Assembly (NCBI RefSeq): GCF_000367365.1
Contig: NZ_BARF01000014.1
Coordinates: 326,354 to 390,353 of the forward strand
DNA length: 64,000 nt
Source: Streptomyces prunicolor NBRC 13075
Lineage (GTDB): Bacteria > Actinomycetota > Actinomycetes > Streptomycetales > Streptomycetaceae
Reading direction: 5' to 3'
Below the pieces are notes generated by a model. That model was not told the DNA's origin. It was given only the letters and a program-made list of their open reading frames with translations, and made no database searches. Positions within the stretch are counted from its first letter, which is position 1. Each line of letters begins with the position of its first letter. A program made the position numbers and the translations under genes. Positions 1 through 8,311 of the stretch are shown piece by piece.

Positions 1-2
1 CC

Positions 3-1079
3 ACCTTCAACGAACCCGCCGACCTCGCCCGCCGCCTGTCCGGCCTCGACCTGCTCTCCGAGGGCCGCGCCGGCTGGAACGTGGTGACCACCGACAACGC
101 CTGGACCGGCGCCAACTTCCGCCGCGGCGGCTACCTCGACCACGCCGACCGCTACCGCCGCGCCGAGGAGTTCCTCACCGTCGCCCGCGCGATCTGGGAC
201 AGCTGGGAGGATGCGGCCGTGTCCGGCGCGGCCGATGCCCCGGCCTGGGCGGCACCCGGCGTCGTACGCCAAGTCCGCCACCAGGGACCGCAGTTCGACG
301 TCGACCTCGCGCCCACCCTGCCGCGCAGCACCCAGGGCCACCCGGTGATCTTCCAGGCCGGGGACTCCGGAGAGGGCCGGGACTTCGCCGCCCGCAACGC
401 CGACGTCATCTTCTCCGCGCACGGCAACGACTTCGACGACGCGCTCGCCTTCGCCGACGACCTACGGCGCCGACTGTGGGCCGCCGGCCGCCCCGAGGAC
501 GACCTGCGGATCCTCCCGGGCACCGAGATCATCATCGGCGCCACGGAGGAGGAGGCCCTGGAGAAGAAGCGCTGGATCCGCCTCCAACAGGTCACGCCCG
601 CAACCGCGTTGGGCATCGCCGGGCTCCTCTGGGGCATCGACCTCTCCGGCCGCGACGCCGACGGGCCGCTGCCGAAGGAGGACCCGGTCGTCGCCGAGAA
701 CGACGGTTCCTTCGGCGCGCGACGGATCGCCGACCCACGCCAAGTCGTCGCCGAATGGCGGGAGAAGGCCGACGCGAACCGATGGTCGCTGCGCGAGACC
801 GTCATCGCGCTCGGCCCCCAGCGCGGCCACGTCGGCACCCCGGCGGGACTGGCCGACAAGTTCGCCCACTTCGTCTGGCACGATGCCGTCGACGGCTTCA
901 ACGTCACCCCGTACCTGATCCCCGACGGCCTCGACGACATCGTGGACCTGCTCGTACCCGCACTCCAGGAACGCGGCGTCTACCGCACCGGCTACACCGG
1001 TGCGACCCTGCGCGCACACCTGGACCTGCGCGAACCCCTCACCCACCGCACCACGACGGACCGCCGCCGGACGGGCTGA
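3..1079 (+). CDS. FMN-dependent monooxygenase, NtaA/SnaA/DszA family (5' end cut by window)
   Basis: The reading frame is open from base 3, so the gene begins before the window. The visible 358 codons start in the middle of a luciferase-like TIM barrel. The signature LSEGRAGWNVVT, followed by DNAWTGANF, is typical of the nitrilotriacetate monooxygenase component A / pristinamycin synthase SnaA / DszA group. Later blocks such as VIFQAGDSGEGRDFAA and GTPAGLADKFAHF belong to the same family. These are FMNH2-using, two-component oxygenases that need a separate flavin reductase, which is not seen here. The natural substrate cannot be told from sequence. Family assignment is firm; function is open. 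Confidence 0.9.
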   Translation, partial: TFNEPADLARRLSGLDLLSEGRAGWNVVTTDNAWTGANFRRGGYLDHADRYRRAEEFLTVARAIWDSWEDAAVSGAADAPAWAAPGVVRQVRHQGPQFDVDLAPTLPRSTQGHPVIFQAGDSGEGRDFAARNADVIFSAHGNDFDDALAFADDLRRRLWAAGRPEDDLRILPGTEIIIGATEEEALEKKRWIRLQQVTPATALGIAGLLWGIDLSGRDADGPLPKEDPVVAENDGSFGARRIADPRQVVAEWREKADANRWSLRETVIALGPQRGHVGTPAGLADKFAHFVWHDAVDGFNVTPYLIPDGLDDIVDLLVPALQERGVYRTGYTGATLRAHLDLREPLTHRTTTDRRRTG

Positions 1080-1151
1080 CCCACCGGCACCGCGGGCGTG
1101 CCGTAATGAATGCGAAGCCGTTCCCATTGACCCCGGCCGATGGGTGCGCGG

Positions 1152-2132
1152 TCACCGCTCGTGAAGCAGGCGCAGGCCCAGCGGAGTTGCCGAGTGCCGG
1201 ACGAACTGGCCCTCCCGGCGACTGGCGATCAGACCTCCGTCGCGCAACACGCCGAGCTGGTAACTGGCGCTGGGCAGCGCGATGTTGGCCGCCGTCGCCA
1301 CCTCGGACGTCGTACGCGCTCCATGACTGGCGAGATCCACCAGGACGACGGTCCGGGTACGGCCCAGCAGCCGCTGCAGCCCGTCCTTGCTCGCGCGGAC
1401 GATCTCCAGGGGCTGCTTGGCGACCGGGTGGACGAGCACCGGCCCGAGCATGGGATCCGCGAGCGCGGTGGGCCTGCGCCAGCAGAAGTACGACGGGATG
1501 AGCAGCAGGCCGCGCCCTTCGAGATGGAGTTCGCGGTCGACGGGATAGTCCACCTCCAGGACGGGAGCCCGCCAACGGGCGTGTGGGCGCAGCGTGTTGA
1601 GGAGCGCGGAGGTGCCGCCGTCGAGGAGCGCGCGCGAGCGCAGCTCGACGTCGTTGCCGACAGCTGTCCGGATGTGGGGCCAGTACGGTTCGAGCAGTGT
1701 CTTGCAGGACAGTTCGAGGGCCCTCGTCAGCGTCCCCAGGGCCTTGGTACCCGGTCGGTCGAGAGTGGACACCCAGGACGGCAGCGGACGGGACTCGGCG
1801 AGCCGGCCCAGCTCACGGGTCAGCCGGGTGCGGGAGGTGGCCCGCACCTGGTCGAGACCGACGGCCAGACCGCCGCCCGTGACCGACGGCGTGAGGAAGT
1901 CGGGGATGTAGCCCACGGGCGGAATCAGCGTCTGTAACGGCGACAGGGCCCGCCGGGCCCGCGGATCCTTCGCCAGCCCCTCGTGCACCGACCGACGCCA
2001 GTGCCCGTACTCCAGCGCCCCCTGCCGCACGTCCAACCGGCAGACACCGCACACGAGTTCCCAGAGCGCATGCGGCTGACGAGCGACCCGGATGTTCTGC
2101 AGATCCTGCGGCGTGAAGTGGATACGGAGCAT
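1152..2132 (-). CDS. ArsR-like winged-helix transcriptional regulator
   Basis: A 326-residue protein whose last third is a winged helix. ARTTSEVATAANIALPSAS, YQLGVLRDGGLIASRREG and QFVRHSATPLGLRLL fit an ArsR-type DNA-binding fold. The N-terminal two thirds (starting MLRIHFTPQDLQNIRVA) resemble the effector region of a large actinobacterial group of fused ArsR regulators with no known ligand. The ATG at 2132 is preceded by AAAGAGG at good spacing. The gene is alone on its strand, with DUF1684 upstream in the same direction. No metal-binding cysteine cluster is visible, so metal sensing is unlikely. Regulator call is firm; target unknown. Confidence 0.82.
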   Translation of the reverse strand: MLRIHFTPQDLQNIRVARQPHALWELVCGVCRLDVRQGALEYGHWRRSVHEGLAKDPRARRALSPLQTLIPPVGYIPDFLTPSVTGGGLAVGLDQVRATSRTRLTRELGRLAESRPLPSWVSTLDRPGTKALGTLTRALELSCKTLLEPYWPHIRTAVGNDVELRSRALLDGGTSALLNTLRPHARWRAPVLEVDYPVDRELHLEGRGLLLIPSYFCWRRPTALADPMLGPVLVHPVAKQPLEIVRASKDGLQRLLGRTRTVVLVDLASHGARTTSEVATAANIALPSASYQLGVLRDGGLIASRREGQFVRHSATPLGLRLLHER

Positions 2133-2260
2133 GCGGCCTCTTTCCTACGCGTCGTCGGTGCGCAGTGTCGGTGGGCGTGCAGCCGCGCGAAAACCGGCGC
2201 GTCCCTAAGGGGGACGACTCAGGGGCGCGCATGGTTGTCGAAGGAGGACGGAGGGCCGTA

Positions 2261-3088
2261 TCAGGCCGAACCTCCCCGCTCACGGGGCGTCTTCAGCCCG
2301 GCCTCGACGGACACCGGCAGCCGGTTCTCGGCCGGCGGCAGCGGGCAGGTGGCCAGGTCGGTGTAGGCGCACGGCAGATTCGTCGCGCGGTTGAAGTCGA
2401 GGACGACCGTGCCGTCGGCGGCCGGCGGGGTGAGAGCGAGGGCTCGGTTCGCGGCGTAGGTGGTCACCCCGGAGGTGGCGTCGGTGAAGAGCAACAACAG
2501 TCCGCCGGGCCCCCGCCCGGGGAACGCGGTCAGGGCCAGCGGTCGCCCGTCCAGCTCGAACTCGACCCGGCCCGGCGCGTCGTACACGTGCTCCAGCCCC
2601 TCGACCGCCGCGCCCACGGTCGTCGGACGTGGCGAGTCGAAGGCCGTGTAACGTCCCCGCACCACCCAGCGGGGATCCGGCGCGTAGGCGGGCGTACCGG
2701 CGAACGCGGTACGCAGCGGCGCGTCCGGATGCCGGGGCCGCACGATGTCGTTCCCGCCCCGCCTGGCCACCTCGATCACGGCATCGCCCCACACCGCGTC
2801 GACCCCGCCCCGCTCGGGCAGCACACCGAAGCGGTACTCACCGCGCACCGGCGTCCCCGCCACGACGAGTTCCTCACCGTCGTCGAGGGCTACGGCGACC
2901 CCGTCGTCGTCGGTCCACCAGGCGCCCGGCGCGTCCGGGAACCGCTGCGGCCGGTCGTCGAGCCAGTGCAGCCCGGTGATCGCCAGGAACCCGTGCGGAG
3001 CGGCGAGCCGTTCCTCCTGCCCGCGATACCAGTCCAGCCAGTCCTGGGTGAAGGCCTGGAGGTCCGTCGTATTGAGGTCCACGGTCAT
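2261..3088 (-). CDS. DUF1684 domain-containing protein
   Basis: A 275-residue soluble protein of the DUF1684 family. Characteristic blocks are LAITGLHWLDD near the N-terminus, RGRYTAFDSPRPTTV in the middle and LDFNRATNLPCAY near the C-terminus. The ATG at 3088 (MTVDLNTTDLQAF) is chosen over an upstream in-frame start because GAAGGAG sits seven bases before it and the family alignment begins there. The biochemical role of DUF1684 is not established. No signal peptide or membrane segment is visible. It lies in the same direction as the ArsR-like gene, separated by 128 bp. Confidence 0.85.
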   Translation of the reverse strand: MTVDLNTTDLQAFTQDWLDWYRGQEERLAAPHGFLAITGLHWLDDRPQRFPDAPGAWWTDDDGVAVALDDGEELVVAGTPVRGEYRFGVLPERGGVDAVWGDAVIEVARRGGNDIVRPRHPDAPLRTAFAGTPAYAPDPRWVVRGRYTAFDSPRPTTVGAAVEGLEHVYDAPGRVEFELDGRPLALTAFPGRGPGGLLLLFTDATSGVTTYAANRALALTPPAADGTVVLDFNRATNLPCAYTDLATCPLPPAENRLPVSVEAGLKTPRERGGSA

Positions 3089-3323
3089 GGTCGCTGCTCC
3101 TTCGTCGCGCTCGGCCCGGTCTTGAAGCGGGGTCGTACCAGTGGCAACCCCGGCCGCCCGGCGAGGGATTCCGGCTCCTGTGTGACAGCTTCGTGTCAGG
3201 CCGGAGGAGGGGCGCCGTCGTGCGCTCCTGCGACGCGCCCGCACCACCCGGCGGGCCACCATCCACCCGTACGTGGGACGGCATTGTTCGATTTTGAGCC
3301 GCTAGCATTTTGTGCAAGCCGAG

Positions 3324-3352
3324 CCATGAAATTGCATGACGGGATTTCATGG
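3324..3352. promoter_or_regulatory. 9-bp inverted repeat upstream of the DUF397 gene
   Basis: CCATGAAAT at 3324-3332 is matched by ATTTCATGG at 3344-3352 with an 11-base spacer. It lies in an AT-rich stretch of the 345-bp gap between the DUF1684 start and the DUF397 gene, about 80 bp before the latter. It could be an operator for the neighbouring XRE regulator or a transcript hairpin; no T-run follows. The rest of the gap (3089-3433) shows no gene. Confidence 0.4.
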
Positions 3353-3433
3353 GGCCTCCACCTGTGCGGTTTCGGGGCCACGGCGAAGAAGGCCGGAAGA
3401 ATGGGCTTGTCGAACGGAGAGGGTTCTTCTCTG

Positions 3434-3673
3434 ATGCAGGACTTCACGAACGGAATGGCCGCCGACCTCATCCCGGGAACGTGGGTGAAGAGCCGCAAGT
3501 CCGAAGCCAACGGCATGTGTGTCGAGCTGGCCGCGCTGCCCCGAGGCGGCGTGGCCGTACGGAACTCGACCGACCCCGGCGGACCCGCGCTGATCTTCAC
3601 CGCCGAGGAGCTGGGCGCATTCCTCGACGGCGCGAAGAGGGGGGAGTTCGACGCCCTCGGCAGTCCCAACTAG
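3434..3673 (+). CDS. DUF397 (BldB-like) small protein
   Basis: A 79-residue DUF397 protein. The core GTWVKSRKSEANGMCVELA is followed by GGVAVRNSTDPGGPALIFT and EELGAFLDGAKRGEFD, the standard layout of the family that includes BldB. Such proteins usually partner with an adjacent XRE/DUF5753 regulator, which here begins 84 bp downstream, and some act like antitoxins. GGAGAGGG lies about ten bases before the ATG. An in-frame ATG at 3401 (MGLSNGEG) is an alternative that would add 11 residues. Function in this strain is inferred from the pair only. Confidence 0.85.
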   Translation: MQDFTNGMAADLIPGTWVKSRKSEANGMCVELAALPRGGVAVRNSTDPGGPALIFTAEELGAFLDGAKRGEFDALGSPN

Positions 3674-3756
3674 GCGTCGGAGTACATAGGTTCGGGCAAC
3701 TCCTCCGGGGTAGGCGTGTCATCATGTGAAGGTGACTGCCCATTGAAGGAGAAAGC

Positions 3757-4728
3757 GTGTTCCCGGACCCGATTCCGATCAATCGTCTGGCCCGGCACAC
3801 GGCCGGGCCGGACACGACAAAGACCGCCGCCATCATCATGCTCGGTCTTGCCGTCAAGGATTTACGCGATGCCGCCGGACTCACGCAGAAAGAGCTGGCG
3901 AAGGCCATCCTCGTTTCGAACTCGACCATCAGCCGCCTGGAGAATGCCGACTCGATGCCTGAGGGGCGCACGGTCGAAGCGGTGATGGCGTATCTGAAAC
4001 TCGACGGGCCGGCCCGGGACAATTTGACGATGCTGTTCTCCCGCGCCCAGGAACCGGAGTGGTTCCAGAACAGATTCGACGACTGCACCCCCGATTACCT
4101 GCGCCGGCTCCTCGGTCTCGAATCCGTCGCCATCGGCCTCACCACGTATGACGTACGTCTGGTGTCGGGCCTGCTGCAGACTCCGGAGTACGCGAGCTGC
4201 ATCCTCCGCACGGGCCTGCACCTCACCGAGTGGGACAGCCCCGAGATGGCGTTACGGGTCGCCATGCGCCGGGAGCGGCAGGAGCGGGTGTTCGGCCAGG
4301 CCGAGCCGCCGCGCTGCGTGTTCCTCATGGACGAGTCCGTCCTGCTGCGACGGGCCGGCTCGGACGCGGTGATGCGCGGCCAGATGCTCCACCTCGTGGA
4401 GATGGCCGGGCTCCCGCACATCACCATCCGCTTCGTGCTCCTCGACCGGATGATCGCGGGCAACGAGGCGTCGATGGCGGGCGGCATGGCCCACCTCCAG
4501 TTCGGCCGCGGCGGCCTTCCCGACCTCGTCTACGTCGAGGGCTACCGCAAGGCCGACTACTACAACAAGCCCGCGCTGAGCGCCGAGGAGCGGGCGAAGC
4601 CCTGGCCGACGAAGGAGAACGACTTCGAACGGCACCTCCAGCTCCTGCTGCGCATCCAGGGTGAGGCGTGTGCCTCACCCATGGAGAGCCGACGCATGCT
4701 GGACGAGGCCGTCGCGAGGTATTCCTAG
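3757..4728 (+). CDS. XRE-family regulator with DUF5753 (WhiJ-like)
   Basis: A 323-residue protein. The helix-turn-helix covers roughly residues 28-80 (VKDLRDAAGLTQKELAKAI, NSTISRLENADSMPEGR) and is followed by a DUF5753 domain with the marker DVRLVSGLLQTPEYA. The start is GTG at 3757, supported by GAAGGAG immediately upstream. Paired with the DUF397 gene and followed by a convergent DUF574 methyltransferase, it has the make-up of the WhiJ-like regulatory loci that are multiplied in Streptomyces genomes and tied to development and antibiotic onset. The specific target is unknown. Confidence 0.9.
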   Translation: MFPDPIPINRLARHTAGPDTTKTAAIIMLGLAVKDLRDAAGLTQKELAKAILVSNSTISRLENADSMPEGRTVEAVMAYLKLDGPARDNLTMLFSRAQEPEWFQNRFDDCTPDYLRRLLGLESVAIGLTTYDVRLVSGLLQTPEYASCILRTGLHLTEWDSPEMALRVAMRRERQERVFGQAEPPRCVFLMDESVLLRRAGSDAVMRGQMLHLVEMAGLPHITIRFVLLDRMIAGNEASMAGGMAHLQFGRGGLPDLVYVEGYRKADYYNKPALSAEERAKPWPTKENDFERHLQLLLRIQGEACASPMESRRMLDEAVARYS

Positions 4729-4732
4729 CCGG

Positions 4733-4768
4733 CCGGGATTCTTAGCCGCCGGGTCCCGCTAATCCCGG
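4733..4768. terminator. Possible bidirectional terminator between convergent genes
   Basis: CCGGGATT (4733-4740) pairs with AATCCCGG (4761-4768) across a 20-base loop. It lies just after the XRE gene stop and overlaps the stop of the facing methyltransferase gene. There is no T-tract, as is usual in Streptomyces. Moderate support. Confidence 0.4.
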
Positions 4769-5565
4769 GGCGGTACCTTCCCCAGCCCGCCGAACTCCGT
4801 CCATTCGATGCTGCGTTGGCGTTGCTGGAGCTCGGAGTCGGGTCGCCAGTCGGTCACATCGACGAGTCCCGGCTGCTGCACGGTGAGCTTCTCGAAGATC
4901 TCCGCCACGTCCGCCTCCTCCCGGACCCTGCCCCAATTGCCCCCGGTCTGGACCCGCATGAGCTCGGTGACGTCGTCGCGGACCTTCTGATCGTCGCTCA
5001 CCAGCTGGCACACGACGACGAAACTGCCCGGGGCGAGCGCGTCAACGACCCGCTCCACGAGGGCCTTTGGGCCGGCGCTGTCTGGGAGGCAGTGCAGTAC
5101 GGAGATGAACAGGGCCGCCGCCGGCTCGGTGAAGTCGATGAGCCGGGTGAAGTCCGGGTGCCCGAAGATGGTCCCGGTGTCCGTCATGTCGACCGACAGG
5201 ATCGCGGTGTTGTCGTTCTCGTCGAGCAGGGACTGGCCCAGCGACAGAACGACGGGATCGTTGTCGATATAGACGACATGGGATTCGGGGTCGACTTCCT
5301 GCGCGATCTGATGCACATTGCGCTGCGTCGGAAGGCCCGAGCCGAAGTCGATGAACTGCCTGATTCCATGCTGTTCTGCCAGCGCCCGCACCACGCGCTG
5401 GAGGAACCACCGGTTGTTCAGCGCGATCTCGCGCGAGGTGGGTGCCACCTCCAGCAGTAACTCGCAGGCATTCCGGTCTGCTTCGAAGTTGTTGCTGCCG
5501 CCCAGCAGCCAGTCGTACATCCGCGCCGCGCTGGGCAACGACAGATCGACATGATTCTTCTCCAC
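4759..5565 (-). CDS. SAM-dependent methyltransferase, DUF574 family
   Basis: A DUF574 (Methyltransf_19) protein of about 268 residues. Diagnostic blocks are SLPSAARMYDWLLGGSNNF at the N-terminus, the SAM-binding loop FIDFGSGLPTQRNVHQIAQ, VVYIDNDPVVLS, and SVLHCLPD. Family members typically begin a few residues before the ARMYD motif, so the GTG at 5565 is preferred, with GAGGGGAC nearby. In-frame starts at 5598 and 5646 would only add a non-conserved leader. The substrate of this large actinobacterial family is unknown. Its position beside DUF397 and XRE/DUF5753 genes recurs in Streptomyces. A second paralogue is at 11796-12599. Confidence 0.85.
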   Translation of the reverse strand: MEKNHVDLSLPSAARMYDWLLGGSNNFEADRNACELLLEVAPTSREIALNNRWFLQRVVRALAEQHGIRQFIDFGSGLPTQRNVHQIAQEVDPESHVVYIDNDPVVLSLGQSLLDENDNTAILSVDMTDTGTIFGHPDFTRLIDFTEPAAALFISVLHCLPDSAGPKALVERVVDALAPGSFVVVCQLVSDDQKVRDDVTELMRVQTGGNWGRVREEADVAEIFEKLTVQQPGLVDVTDWRPDSELQQRQRSIEWTEFGGLGKVPPRD

Positions 5566-5730
5566 CAACGGCCCGTCCCCTCGCCGAATCCGCCCCATCC
5601 GAAGTGGAGTTGCCCATCCTAGGAGGGCGGCACCCGGCCGCACCACCGCTGGTTCGGGTGAACCGTGGCGCAGACCGGCGAAAGGTGGCGGATCTCGGCA
5701 TCCGGCAGTCGACCGCGTACGCCGGAGGGG

Positions 5731-6225
5731 TCACAGATGCCTCAAGGGCGCCTCCGCGTCGACGAGTTGCGGAAGGGTTCGACGCGCGGCGGCGAGAGCC
5801 GCTTCGACCACGGACGGTTCGGTACCCATCAGCTCGGCCGCCTCGGCGACGGGGAACCCCAACAGGCGGCACAGCACCCAGCTGTCCGCGCACGCGGCGT
5901 TGGGGAGCCGCTGGTAGAGGACGGCCAGGACCGGGTTCTGCGGCGCGGAGCGCTCGCTCTGCCGCTCGACCTGTTGGCGGAGTTCTTCCCAGACCTCGGC
6001 GGCGGGGCAGGGCTGGCACATCAGCCACTCCCACCGTGCGCGGGCGGACGTCAGCGTGGCTTCCACGACGGCGGAGGACCGTGCGCGGACGGACAGACGG
6101 GCCTCGGCGTAGAGCGTGTAGCGGGGGGAGTTCCGTTCGGCGAAGGCCGCGAACCCGAGGTCCGCGATCACCGGATTAACCGTCGCTGACGTGGAGTGGC
6201 CGCAGGGGGAGTGGCTCGGCGGCAC
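5731..6225 (-). CDS. Small sigma-70 region 4-like HTH protein
   Basis: A protein of up to 164 residues. The C-terminal half (VLAVLYQRLPNAACADSWV, LCRLLGFPVAEAAELMGTE, PSVVEAALAAARRTLPQL) looks like a sigma region 4 / HTH module in which successive helices recognise DNA. The N-terminal part (FAERNSPRYTLYAEARLSV) resembles a degenerate region 2. No strong ribosome site is seen before the GTG at 6225, and GTG at 6171 (VIADLGFAAF) is an alternative start. It could be an orphan ECF-like factor or a regulator derived from one. Coding is supported by composition and domain resemblance; function is uncertain. Confidence 0.6.
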   Translation of the reverse strand: MPPSHSPCGHSTSATVNPVIADLGFAAFAERNSPRYTLYAEARLSVRARSSAVVEATLTSARARWEWLMCQPCPAAEVWEELRQQVERQSERSAPQNPVLAVLYQRLPNAACADSWVLCRLLGFPVAEAAELMGTEPSVVEAALAAARRTLPQLVDAEAPLRHL

Positions 6226-6530
6226 GGAAGAATGAGGGGCGCTCGGTGAATCGGTTCGTTCATTTGGTTTTTTCCTTGTGAATCTGCTTCATCCCGGGGA
6301 CGTGATGGAGAACCTTTCCCCGGCGGTCCGCCAAGTGGGCCCAAAAGGAAACTACCGCGTGGAACAGAGCGGTTGAGCTGTCCCGCCCCTCCATGCAAAG
6401 TCATTTTTGCGCCCATAACATCGCGGTCAGGAGGGGTCGAATTTCATCGGGACTCGAGCCATTCTGGTGGCGAAGGGGAAGCTTCAGTACCTCTTCGATC
6501 CTTTTCGATCAGCCTCGTGGAGCGACGATC
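6226..6530. other. Intergenic region, no gene seen
   Basis: About 305 bp of lower GC between divergent genes. It contains T-rich patches (around 6262-6275) and A-rich patches typical of promoters, but I cannot assign a clear -10/-35 pair or RNA. Confidence 0.4.
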
Positions 6531-7355
6531 ATGAGCACCTTCCCGACCGCACGAGACGTCAGGACCACCCCCGAAGGACTCCTGTGGGAGCCGAGCCCAC
6601 GCTGGGTGCGTGGCCGCAAGGGCGACACCACCGTCGTGGACAGCAGGCACCCCGTCCTCGTGTGGGAGCCCGCCGTACCCGTACCGACGTACGCCTTCCC
6701 GCACGACGAGGTCCGCGAGGACCTGCTCAGCCCGGCGAAGAACCCGCCGACCGGCACGCACACGGGATCACGGATCTTCTACGACCTCGCGATCGGGGGC
6801 GAGTTGGTGGAGAACGCGGCCTGGACCTACCCGGCGGACGACCTGGCCGAATACATCGCCTTCGAGTGGTTCCGGCGGGTCGGGCGCGGGCTGGACCACT
6901 GGTACGAGGAGGAGGAAGAGATCTTCATCCACCCCCGCGACCCGCACAAGCGAGTGGACGCCGTCCCCAGCAGCCGGCACGTCACCGTCGAGATCGGCGG
7001 CACGGTCGTCGCCGACACCCACCGCCCGGTGCTGCTCTTCGAGACCGGCCTGCCGACCCGGTACTACATCCCGCGCGAGGACGTCCGCCTGGACCTGTTC
7101 GAACCGACCGACCACAGCACCGGGTGCCCCTACAAGGGCACCGCCACGTACTGGTCGTGGCAGGGCGAGCCCGGTGTTCCCGGTGTCCCGCCGAACATCG
7201 TCTGGAGCTATCCGGAGCCGCTGCCCGCCGTCGGTGCCGTAAAGGATCTGCTCGCCTTCTACAACGAGGCGGTCGACATCGTCGTGGACGGCGAGGCCCT
7301 GGAGCGCCCGGTCACGCCGTTCACCGAGGCGCTCTCGGGGCAGTCGCCGGCGTGA
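6531..7355 (+). CDS. DUF427 domain protein with two DUF427 repeats
   Basis: A 274-residue protein with two copies of the DUF427 fold. The first has DSRHPVLVWEPAVPVPTYAFP, and the second repeats the pattern as DTHRPVLLFETGLPTRYYIP. Each is followed by an acidic and aromatic stretch ending in WTYP or WSYP. DUF427 proteins are compact beta proteins of unknown activity. The ATG at 6531 is preceded by GTGGAGCGAC. An ATG further upstream (6393) would add a non-conserved leader. No membrane segment. Function unknown. Confidence 0.85.
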   Translation: MSTFPTARDVRTTPEGLLWEPSPRWVRGRKGDTTVVDSRHPVLVWEPAVPVPTYAFPHDEVREDLLSPAKNPPTGTHTGSRIFYDLAIGGELVENAAWTYPADDLAEYIAFEWFRRVGRGLDHWYEEEEEIFIHPRDPHKRVDAVPSSRHVTVEIGGTVVADTHRPVLLFETGLPTRYYIPREDVRLDLFEPTDHSTGCPYKGTATYWSWQGEPGVPGVPPNIVWSYPEPLPAVGAVKDLLAFYNEAVDIVVDGEALERPVTPFTEALSGQSPA

Positions 7356-7489
7356 CGGTACCGGTGAAGTCCAGCCCTGTTGCTTCCAGTTGAGGTGAAA
7401 CACCGACAACCGGGCAGTCGACACCTTGCACATGCCTCTTCGACGGCTGTCGTGCTCCGGAACTGGCAAAGGGATGTTGAAGGACATTG

Positions 7490-8299
7490 ATGGAGAGTCA
7501 CAAAAAGAAGGATGAGAAGAAGCAGGAGCCGAAGCGCAAGGTGCTCGATCTGACCGCTGTGCAGGTGGTGGCGAGTGCGCTTGCCACCGTGGTGGGCGCG
7601 GTGCTGGCGTCCCTGCTGGGGGTGACCGGGACGATCATCGGCGCCGCCGTGGTCAGCACCAGCGCCACCACCGGCGCCGCGGTCTTCCAGCACGCCTTCC
7701 GGCGTACCGGCGAAGGGATCCGCAGAAGGGTGCCGTCGGTGGCGATGGCGCTGACGCCGAGTGAGGAACGGGCCGTACAACGCGCGGACGCCCGGGCGGC
7801 GTTCGTGTTACCGGACGACACCTCGGCCGGTGCCGCGACACCGGCCGACGCCCTCTCCGACGAGGAGTCGGTGACCACGTATCGCGCGGCCGGCACCGGA
7901 TCCTTCTGGAGGTCCATCGGCTGGAAGAAGTACGCCTTGGCGACAGGCCTGGTGTTCGCGCTGGCGATGGTCACGGTGACCGCGGCGGAATTCGTCATGG
8001 GCAAGCCCTTGGCGGCCGCGGTCAGGAACGAGTCCGGCAAGGGCACTTCGTTGGGGGGTGGCTCGGCCGCCAAGAGCACTCCCGCGCACAGCCCGACTCC
8101 CACGCCGCTGACGTCCAGCAGTACGGGGTCGTATTCGGGCGGTACCGCCTCGCCGTCCGCGAGCGCGGAGCCGGAGACCGGCTCCAGCTCCGGTGCCCGC
8201 CCGAGCCACAGCGCCGCCTCCAGCCCCGCGGCCTCGGCGTCGGCCGCACCGTCCGCGAGCGGTGACGCCGTGAACAGCCCCGACGCCACCGCTCCTTGA
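7490..8299 (+). CDS. Two-TM membrane protein with Ser/Thr/Pro-rich tail, unknown
   Basis: A 269-residue protein. After a lysine-rich cytoplasmic start (ESHKKKDEKKQEPKRK) comes a glycine/valine-rich hydrophobic segment near residues 20-55, and a second clear membrane helix near 145-165 (ALATGLVFALAMVTVTAAEF). The last 90 residues are low-complexity Ser, Thr, Pro, Ala and probably sit outside the membrane like a wall spacer. The ATG at 7490 follows GAAGGA. A TTG one codon earlier is less likely. No family recognised. It converges on another unknown membrane protein 12 bp downstream. Confidence 0.75.
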   Translation: MESHKKKDEKKQEPKRKVLDLTAVQVVASALATVVGAVLASLLGVTGTIIGAAVVSTSATTGAAVFQHAFRRTGEGIRRRVPSVAMALTPSEERAVQRADARAAFVLPDDTSAGAATPADALSDEESVTTYRAAGTGSFWRSIGWKKYALATGLVFALAMVTVTAAEFVMGKPLAAAVRNESGKGTSLGGGSAAKSTPAHSPTPTPLTSSSTGSYSGGTASPSASAEPETGSSSGARPSHSAASSPAASASAAPSASGDAVNSPDATAP

Positions 8300-8311
8300 G
8301 CTCGGCCGACC

